64,000 nt of DNA from contig NC_053039.3 in assembly GCF_002575655.3 (NCBI RefSeq), positions 377,991,633-378,055,632 of the forward strand, in the 5' to 3' direction. Source of the DNA: Aegilops tauschii subsp. strangulata (Eukaryota > Streptophyta > Magnoliopsida > Poales > Poaceae). The first letter of the stretch is position 1. Each line of letters begins with the position of its first letter. The notes beneath the pieces were generated by a model. It ran no database searches. It had not been told where the DNA came from and saw only the letters and a list, made by a program, of their open reading frames with translations. The position numbers were made by a program, and so were the translations under genes. Positions 55,524 through 64,000 of the stretch are shown piece after piece.

Positions 55524-57567
55524 CGGCTGCCACTAATAGTTTGGTTAATTATGCACCATAACTATTAATGGTTTATTTTCTTTGTTAACAATATATTGAA
55601 TAACATTATCTTTAATTTGGAAATATCATTAGTATGAGTTTTTATCCGTGCAACACAACAATTTAATGGATTACCTATTCTTTAGTGTCATATAGTTTTA
55701 TGAAATGCATGCTAATATGTATATCTCCATTATCTAACACTTATGTTGTTGCTAACAAGAATCCTAACTTCACAACTTATCCAACTAATGAGTAAATTTT
55801 CTCCCCTTTGTGGTATATTGAGGTTGTAATTTGTCAAACTCACAATATTTCCCCGAGGATATTTTTAGAGAATATTTTGATGGAAAGTATAAATCAATGT
55901 TCCTCCTATGCAATGCAAAGAAATAAAAACATATATCCAACAAACATATATATTGTTCATAAGCATGCCAGTTAATGTGATCTGAATGATCTTATGATAT
56001 GCATGAACGTCCTTGTCTTGTCTCAAATCATTTCAACATGAATCAACCATAATACTATTATTCGATCAGTTGTTGATGTAGCATCTAGTTGATCAATCAA
56101 TACATCGTGGAAACTTTTGTATTGTCGTGACGTTTACAAGTGATATAATTCAATGAAAAATTTAACATGATATTTTAAAACAAATATTCGTTACTAGAAC
56201 AATCACAACCAACCTAAATTTTTATGCAAACATCATGTGATATATAAATAATGAACATATCAAATTTTGTCCGATGCAATTTTGCAGTTCTATTGTTACA
56301 AAACTTCATGTTAGCATCACTCTGTATGCTATATATGCACACAAACCCATTAAGTATTAGGGATTTTGTTATAATTTAAAAATAAAATATAATGTAATAT
56401 TTAAATATGTGCACGATATTAAGTGATAAAACATACACCGTTTCACTAGAGCCCTTCCTCACATACGAAAAATTACCTCTAATAACCCAAACAATAACAA
56501 GTATAAATTTTCAAATGTTTTAATTTGAGCAACCATCTGTCGTAAGGGTCGGACAATTTGTAATTCACCTACCTATAACGATGGTATTTCCTTGCATCTT
56601 CTTGTTCCCTACCTATGCTCTTCTACTGTATCAGCAAGTCATATTCCTTTTAAGGGTACGCTGGGCCATTGAATGCTATTGCACATGTTAAGATCTTAGC
56701 TATGAAAAATATATCATATGTAGAAAGTTCACCCAAGTAACTACATGTAAATTGTTTTGTATTTTGAAAGACAAATGTTCTCTATATTTTTCTATATAAT
56801 ATAATTGTACTTGCAATTTTTTTACAAGAGTGTAATTATTTTTTAGAGAAAAAGAGTGTAATATTCTACAAGTCTTCCCTTTGGAATTTTGACATATTCA
56901 ACGAGAACATGTATGGTATCGACAAGCCATTTTGTATCTCAAGTATTCTTCCTCTAAACTCATAGGTAGCTGTGGTTCGGTTTACCTTCTTTCGCTTTGC
57001 CTTGGGTTTGGTGGTAGGAATAGTCCTTCTTTAGCTCACTCCTCCTTTCTTGGGTTCCCTAACTGTTGTCTTTTGGGCAAACAAAATTGGAAGGAAGAAA
57101 ATTTCTTTTTTACGCAGAACGATGTAACCATGCTGGTAGTACTATGATTGCCTTAGAGCGCAGATGTCTTTGTCCCTAGGAACGTGATGCTTAGGTGCGA
57201 GGTGAAACACAAACAGGAGATCGAGAAAAGAAATCATACAGATTGCAACCTACAGATGAAGAATCTGCTTCATTGTTCCCACCATCTATATTAGATGTTT
57301 AATAAGAATAGGAAGGGTGGAGTGCTCAAATTTGGCCACAATTTAGATGCCGAGAATAATGGGCATCATAATTGAATAAAACTATACATTACTGCATACA
57401 TCAACGTGTTTTGGTAATTTTGTTGTGTAGTTACGACATGAATCCAGTTTAATTGTCTTACTGCATTTTAGTATACAGTGAGAATGTTTCTTTTTGTAGT
57501 TATCAGTTAGATCATGTTTTTGTCTTTGATATCTCTTTTTCATCAATGATAAATGAGAGGGAGCTTA
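55524..57567. other. AT-rich spacer, nothing recognised
   Basis: Two kilobases of AT-rich DNA with no long frames, no terminal repeats and no arrays. The 71-codon frame at 56932 has no features. Confidence 0.4.
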
Positions 57568-57829
57568 GGGCATGTACAATGATGCTATCTTAGCAGTGCC
57601 AAGTAGGATAAATGCTATGGTGGAGAAAAGAGAAATCATAAGAAAAGGCTTGTCTTCTCTTATTTAAGAGACGATCTCTTAGCACAATATGTCTCAACAC
57701 GTTTTTAGAAATAGCTAGTAATTAAGATAAAGCTAAGAGATAACCCATTGTAGACTTGCTTTTTTTGTCTTCTCTAAATTACATACAAGTCTTAAGTCAA
57801 GACTGTCTTATCAACTATTATACATGCCC
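57568..57829. mobile_element. Tourist-like MITE, 262 bp
   Basis: Begins GGGCATGTACAATGATGCTA and ends 'aactattatacatgccc', inverted termini of about 13 bp or more. Flanked by TTA on the left and TAA on the right, compatible with a three-base PIF/Harbinger-type target. No coding capacity. Confidence 0.7.
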
Positions 57830-58406
57830 TAAGCAATCCTAGTCATGTTTGATTTGACAACGAGAGGCACGATAAGACTATCACAATGCATAGGTGTAAG
57901 GTTGCAAAAATGCGATTGAAATGGGAAAAGGGTGAGTAAACTCCCATGCAGATACAATTTGTGATTGTTGCTGCGTTGATAATTTCTTTTTCAAATTTTA
58001 GGCAAATGTGAAATGCTAATTATCTCGAGGTCGACAAGCTATCAAGGATAAACTCACTAGTGCAGAACCGGGCTTTAGCGCCGGTTCGTAAGGGCCTTTA
58101 GTGCCGGTTCTGCAACCGGCACTAAAGAGTGGAGACTAAAGGCCCCCCCTTTACTACCGGTTCGGCACGAACGGGCGCTAAAGTGCCACCACGTGGCACG
58201 AGCCAGCCCCGGGTGCTGGTAGACCATTAGTACCGGTTGGTAGCACCAATTGGTACTAAATGTTTGGGGGGGGGGTTTGGTTTTAATTTTTATTTTTCCA
58301 TTAATTTTGTGTTTTCCATTTAATTCTTTTTTGTTTGCTGGTATTTTACGATACTACATACTGTACACGTTATGCATATATATAGATAGATTTTCTCGTA
58401 GAACCG

Positions 58407-58410
<4 letters not shown>

Positions 58411-58449
<39 letters not shown>
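58411..58449. repeat. TA microsatellite
   Basis: An uninterrupted TA run of about 38 bp inside the CACTA subterminal region. A G-run of 10 lies at 58266-58275. Confidence 0.95.
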
Positions 58450-58450
<1 letters not shown>

Positions 58451-58554
58451 CGAATGTCTCACAACCATCATTAATTATTCACACATACACATGTATATAT
58501 ATACAATTTCTCCTACATGTTGCCTTGGTGCCTTCGGAGCATGATACAAGTGGT

Positions 58555-60559
58555 TCATGGGGGCGGTAGCGGGTAATAGTATTCTCCTTTGGGATCTATG
58601 ACCTGGTCGAGCAAAAATCCCGCTATTTCCTCTTGAAGTGCTCATATGCGCTCTGTTGGTAGGAGCTGGTCCGGCACCTCTTTGAACTGTTAAGAAGGAG
58701 ATCAATATGCATGTGTATTAGTTGTGTGACTAGATATCAACAATCATGTAAGATTTGTGAATAGTGTTTTGGCAAACGTACCCAGTCCTGTCTATCAGAT
58801 CTGCTCCTTTCGGACACCATCATGCGAATGTTCTCGCAAACGTAGTATGCACACACTTCAGTCCCCGGCGCCTGCTTCAGGGCCTTTACGAGAATAGAAT
58901 TTAATCAGATAATTATTAATCAAGCATGTTAATTAATTAATGGTATTGAAACAAGAATTAAAGAGATGGTAGCTAGCTAGCTAGTACTACTTAGTTACTT
59001 ACCTTGGGTCGATACCAACATAGCTTTTGTCGCCATTTTCCTGGAGTCACCTTGATGTACTTTGCCCAAGCCCTGCCCGCCGACAAAGAAAATTAATAAA
59101 GGGGTTATTAAAAATAGTTCATATCAGGAAATGACGAACTAAATAGGCCGAGATATAGTTAATAATGATTGAAATTACCTGTTGACTATCCCCTTCACGA
59201 TGCTGTAGTCACTTTCTTTTTTAAGTAGTGAGTCCAGTACTTCAACTTTTCCTTCGTCAACTTTAATGTCTAACAAGATCCAATGGAAGCTGCATGCGCA
59301 TACGTTTGCATGTATAAATTAAGCGGGCATGTGCATAACACTAATCAACTATAACCCTAAACCATATACACTTATTAACATCTAGCTAGTAAGCAAAAAC
59401 AGAATTTGTAGTACAAGACAGTGTGACTCACTCGAAGTTGTAAGGAAGTAGTATATCTTCATTGCTATTGAGGCGCTTCAAGAACTCTACCATGTTTTTC
59501 TCTACATCTTGTCTACACCATTCCAATTTCCATGTGTATTCATTAACGGTATTTGGGTCAATGAACCCAATGCCATAGCGTCCAGCTTTTTTCATTTCAT
59601 ACATCTTCATCCTGCATAATACCACAGAAAAGAATATATAGTGAGGATATATAATTACAGGTAATTAATGATCAATCAATGAGCACTAGAGCTAGCTTGA
59701 GACTTAAATTACAGAAAGAAATCACTTACAGACAATAGCAACTGACGATAGATTTGTCGAGTGCATCTTGATTGAATAACTGAAATAGTTCTGAATACTC
59801 AACGGACAGAGCTTTCTTATTGAAGTAATGATCTTCCTCGACTTGCACCATGAGGGACTCTTGATTGGAAATCTTGGTAATTTTCATGTACCAATCATGC
59901 AATTCATACATTCTCGTTGGAAGGTTCTTGACCTCCTCGGGCTCGACCAAAGGTTGGCCCCGGACATATTTCCGTTTTATTTCCTCATCTCTAAGCGGAG
60001 ACATGGGCTCGATATCGATGAGTTGTCCAACAGTGATCTTGAGCATTTCAGCCTGCATTATATGCTCCTCGGTTATTACCACATCGCCCAGCTCGGGAAC
60101 ATAAACGGTTTGCCCACAATAATATTGGGCGCGCGTACTCTCATGTGTTGTTGGCACAACAAGCGGGGGGGTCGATTGCGCCGCCTGTTCTCCCAGCTGG
60201 GGAATGGTTTTCCCGCATTTTTTGACAGCTGCTTGTTGGCTCGAGCTCGAGCTCGCTTCTTTCTGTAGTCGTGCTCGATGTGCCTTCCTGATTTGGCGCT
60301 CATAGTCTGAGTCAACAGGCTTGGGAGCTAGTGGTCTAGCCATACGAATGAATTGGTCAATCTTTTCCTCAGGCACTTTCTCCCTCGGCGGCGTTGCCGG
60401 TTTCGGTCGAAAATGAGCGTCCACTTCGGCCCGCACTATTGCATCGTTTTGCTCCTCGGTCATGTCGTAAGGCCTCTGAGGAAGACGAGCGAGGCTGCTT
60501 GGACCATATTTATATCGCTTGTCTCCGCCTGTACTTTCTGTACTACCTCGACTCGTACC
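58555..60559 (-). pseudogene. CACTA-encoded C48 (Ulp1-like) cysteine peptidase gene, six exons
   Basis: Exons joined by GT-AG sites on the minus strand: about 60559-59730, 59611-59432, 59289-59179, 59072-59003, 58883-58782 and 58686-58555. Exon 1 includes YKYGPSSLARLPQRPYDMTE and a Ser/Gln-rich linker. The joined C-terminal half carries the Ulp1-type triad: His in NFDFHWILLDIK (exon 2-3 junction), Asp in VEVLDSLLKK, Cys in GTEVCAYYVCENIR (exon 5). Ulp1-like enzymes cleave SUMO-type conjugates; many plant CACTA and MULE elements carry one, with unproven role. Exon 6 has an in-frame TGA after LLPTERI, before ALQEEIAGFLLDQVIDPKGE. The 5' end is cut by the LTR at 60560. Confidence 0.85.
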
Positions 60560-63500
60560 TGTGACGCCCGGATAATTAAGCTACAGTAAACCTCTGTTAA
60601 CGATACCACGTCACCATGATTACTGTTGCTAATCTCGCGTTAGTTCGAAACCGGTTCGAATTCAAATTTAAAATCAAGCAAACAATAAAATATTTTCGAA
60701 TATTAAAACTAAAATGTTGGGGTGTCGCCGAATAATTCATGAGTAATAATGGTGGGGAAACCAACATTTCTTATAATATTTAAATTCACTAAAATAACCA
60801 AAGCCTAGGGCAAAACAATTAATTTAATGCCTTTTATAAGTTATAATAATATAACTAGTGTGCCAAAATAATTATTGCAGTGGCCTATTTAGTAATACTA
60901 ATTTAGGTGCTACTTGACATTTTATAAAACTAAAATAATAGAAACTATAAATGAAAACAGTAAAGAAATAAAAGAAAATAGAAAAGGAAAAGCAAATCAA
61001 GAGAAAACAAAAAAAAGGAACCCCCCCCCCCCCCCCCGCTGGGCCCCTTTGGCCCAGCTGGCCGTCCACGCGGGCCCCCAGCCGTCCGAATGGGCCAGCC
61101 CACCCCGCGCCCCCCACTCCCCTTATCCACGTCACCGACACCCCGTCGTCTCCCCCCCACTCCCCACGTCTCTCCCCTCCCGATCCGATCTGGATCGGGG
61201 ACGAACTGCTTCCCCCCCTCTCGCGACGCCGGCGCCCCAACCCCGCTGCCGGACTCCCCCATCGCCTCGACCCCGACGCCGCGCCCCATCGCTCGCCGTC
61301 GCCACCCCCGTCGCCGCTGGACCTCGTCGTCCACGTCCTTAGCCCCGACGACCGCACACGTCACTGCCCTCGCCGGATTCGTCAAGCCCCTCCTCGCCGG
61401 ACTGCCTCCTCCACGCCGCCGTCGTCCTCGTCTACCTCCCCGAGCCCCGCTGCCCTGGACCCTACCCCCGCGGTGAGGCCCGGCCTCCACCTCCCCTCTC
61501 TCCCGTGCCTCACGCCCGCTCCGGCCACCGCCTTGCCACGCCGCTCGTGCCGCCCGGCAGCCTTGCTCGCGTGCTGCCCCGCAGCCCCGCTCGCGTGCTG
61601 CCCCGCGCCCGCATGGCCACTCACCAGCCCGGCCGCGCCACCCCGTCACCCCCCTGCTGCCTGCACCCCCGCCACACCTCCCTGCTCCGCCGCTCGCCGC
61701 ACTGGCTCCGCCACGCTACTGCTGCCCCGCCGTACGCGCGCGGACGACGCCGCCCCTGCCTACGGCTGCTACGTCCGTGGCCGCCGCTGCCCGTCCCCTG
61801 CCGCGGCTCTGCTCCGGCCAAGCCGCCGCATGCCGCCACTCGTCGCGCGCCCGCCGGCGCCCCACCGCCCCTGCACCGCCTCCGGCCTCGTCCGACGACC
61901 GCCCGCTTCGCTATGGCCTCGCCCCGCCGCACCCCCCTGCGGGCAACCGCACGCTGCGCCCGTGACCCACCGCCCGTTAGGGCCCCTGGCCCAATGACAG
62001 CCGGGGCCCATCCCAGAACTTTTAATAAAAAATAAAAAATAAAAAGAAAGGAAAAAAATAAAAAGAATAAAATAATAATAATAATAATAAAAATAATAAC
62101 TTAATTAATAAAAATTAGTAAATAAATAAATAAAGAAAATAAAAGTAATTAATTAATTAAGTTAATTAACCCTGTTTAAATTAATCTAATTAATTAGTTA
62201 ATTTAATTAAACAGTAATAAATTAGATAAACCCTAATTAACCTAAACAGAGAATGACAGGTGGGTCCCATTGGACCCACATGTCAGTTTGACTTAGTCAA
62301 CCCCTGTTGACTGCTGATGTCATCATGACATCATGCTGATGTCATAAATCCATTTTCGAATTAAATTAAATAATTAAATAAATTCTAAAGTAATTTAAAA
62401 CTTTAGAAAATCATATAAAATAAACCGTAGCTCAGATGAAAATACTTTCTATATGAAAGTTGCTCAGAACGACGAGACGAATCCGAATATGCAGTCCGTT
62501 CGTCCGCCAGACGTCCATAGCATAGAAAACTTGCAACTTTCCCCCTCCGTTTCATCTGTCCGAAAAATGCAAACTTCGGGAAAACTTTCCCGGATGTTTC
62601 CCCCCTTTGCCGATATCACCTACTACCGCGTTAGGGCACACCTAGCACCGCGTATTGTCATGTTACGCTTTGTGTTGTTTTGATTGCTCTGTTATTTATT
62701 GTGTTCCCCCTCCGTTACTTCTTTTCGGTAGACCCCGAGACTACCGGCGACCCCCAGTTCGACTACGGAGTTGACGACCCCTCCTACTTGCAAGAGCAAC
62801 CAGGCAAGCCCCGCCCCTTGATCACCAGATATCGCCTATTCTTCTCTATACTGCTTGCATTAGAGTAGTGTAGCATGTTACTGCTTTCTGTTAATCCCAT
62901 CCTGATGCATAGCCTGTCATTGTTGCTACAGTTGTTACCCTTACCTGCTATCCTACTGCTTAGTATAGGATGCTAGTGTTCCATCAGTGGCCCTACACTC
63001 TTGTCCGTCTGCCATGCTATACTACTGGGCCGTGATCACTTTGGGAGGTGATCACGGGTATATACTATATACATTATATACATGACACATGTGGTGACTA
63101 AAGTCGGGTCGGCTCGAGGAGTACCCGCAAGTGATTCTGATGAGGGGGCTGAAAGGACAGGTGGCTCCACCCCGGTAGAGGTGGGCCTGGGTTCCTGACG
63201 GCCCCCGACTGTTACTTTGTGGCGGAGCGACAGGGCAGGTTGAGACCACCTAGGAGAGAGGTGGGCCTGGCCCTGGTCGGCGTTCGCAGATACTTAACAC
63301 GCTTAACGAGTTCTTGGTATTTGATCTGAGTCTGGCCATTTGGTCTATATGCACTAACCATCTACGCAGGAGTAGTTATGGGTATCCCGGCGTCGTGGTA
63401 TCAGCCGAAGCCTTCGTGACGTCAGCGACTGAGTGGCGCGCGCCGGATTGGACTGGAACGCCACTAGGCTAGGTCTGCTTCCGGCCGCGTACGCAACGTG

Positions 63501-64000
63501 CAGGTGTGCATAGGGCGATGGGCCCAGACCCCTGCGCGCATAGGGTTAGACCGGCGTGCTTACCTCTCTGTTGTGCTTAGGTGGGGCTGCGACGCGTTGA
63601 TCTTACGAGGCCGGGCATGACCCAGAAAAGTGTGTCCGGCCAAATGGGATCGAGCGTGTTGGGTTATGTGGTGCACCCCTGCAGGGAAGTTTATCTATTC
63701 GAATAGCCGTGTCCCTCGGTAAAAGGACGACCCGGAGTTGTACCTTGACCTTATGACAACTAGAACTGGATACTGAATAAAATACACCCTTCCAAGTGCC
63801 AGATACAACCCGGTGATCGCTCTCTAACAGGGCGACGAGGAGGGGATCGCCCGGGTAGGATTATGCTATGCGATGCTACTTGGAGGACTTCAATCTACTC
63901 TCTTCTACATGCTGCAAGATGGAGATGACGAGAAGCGTAGTCTTCGACAGGACTAGCTATCCCCCTTTTATTCTGGCATTCTGCAGTTCAGTCCACTGAT
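60560..64000 (+). mobile_element. Gypsy-type LTR, running off the window
   Basis: Opens TGTGACGCCCGGATAATTAA directly inside the C48 gene. A long LTR-like sequence follows with no gag or pol: AT-rich to 61000, a C-run of 17 at 61021-61037, a GC-rich kilobase (61040-62020), a very A/T-rich stretch (62030-62240), then mixed text such as 'ggccgtgatcactttgggag' and 'cagggcaggttgagaccacc' typical of a widespread Triticeae Gypsy family from memory. The end of the LTR is not reached, so its orientation, whether solo or full, is unknown. The Arg/Pro/Ala-rich frames at 61000-62000 on both strands are composition effects. Confidence 0.7.

Larger units (their letters stand above)
58055..60559 (-). mobile_element. 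Caspar-type CACTA element, terminal part
   Basis: Begins CACTAGTGCAGAACCGGGCT, a typical CACTA terminus, followed by subterminal repeats of ACCGGTT/AACCGG and 'gcactaaag' in both orientations (58070-58250). Inside, on the minus strand, is a spliced C48 peptidase gene, so this terminus is the element's 3' end. The element is cut at 60559/60560 by a Gypsy-type LTR; the transposase gene and the other terminus are outside the window. Confidence 0.85.

Noticed and set aside
58411..58449. TA repeat as a promoter TATA region of the C48 gene
   Set aside because: It lies at the 3' end of that gene and is a plain microsatellite.
61000..62035. Long Arg/Pro/Ala-rich open frames on both strands (up to 234 codons)
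   Set aside because: They overlap on both strands in one GC-rich block of an LTR; no domain, no splice logic, and low-complexity content. Composition effect.

Overview
This is a TE-saturated stretch of a large grass genome. The sequence itself points to the wheat/barley tribe (Triticeae): an Angela/BARE-type Copia element, LTRs opening TGATACGTCTCCAACGTATC, a CACTA end opening CACTAGTGCAGAACCGG, and Stowaway and Tourist-like MITEs. I see no intact ordinary host gene, no tRNA or rRNA gene and no CRISPR array. Almost every coding stretch belongs to a transposable element or is a gene fragment apparently carried by one.

Layout. (1) 1-4171: repeat debris (a Gypsy-type LTR fragment, a LINE 3' end with poly(A), a 67-bp MITE) and low-copy DNA without a recognisable gene. 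(2) 4172-15784: one LINE bounded by a perfect 17-bp target-site duplication, split by a 5'-truncated Angela Copia element (7366-14272) that has its 3' LTR but no 5' LTR. (3) 15785-21700: AT-rich degenerate repeats, a LINE relic, a Stowaway MITE and a possible Helitron 3' end. (4) 21738-55523: CACTA-like territory with 84-bp, ~500-bp and 74-bp tandem arrays, a ~330-bp palindrome and captured gene-like pieces (an unknown acidic ORF, a coiled-coil ORF, an unknown GC-rich ORF, a B3-like exon). Three LTR retrotransposons sit inside it: a gag-protease Gypsy element (23813-30125), a minus-strand Copia element with near-identical LTRs and a ruined interior (32874-41387), and a second Gypsy-like element with only an orphan ORF (42546-49602). 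(5) 55524-58054: AT-rich spacer with a Tourist-like MITE. (6) 58055-60559: the end of a Caspar-type CACTA element carrying a C48 (Ulp1-like) peptidase gene on the minus strand, whose six exons I could join by splice sites. (7) 60560-64000: a long Gypsy-type LTR, inserted into that gene and running off the window.

How the parts work together. The LINE needed its own endonuclease and RT. The two Gypsy-like elements lack pol and must have moved with enzymes from a relative; the minus-strand Copia element looks the same, with young LTRs but no usable ORFs. The CACTA-like DNA seems to have collected host-like gene pieces. The nesting order is readable from target-site duplications and repeat arrays that continue across insertions.
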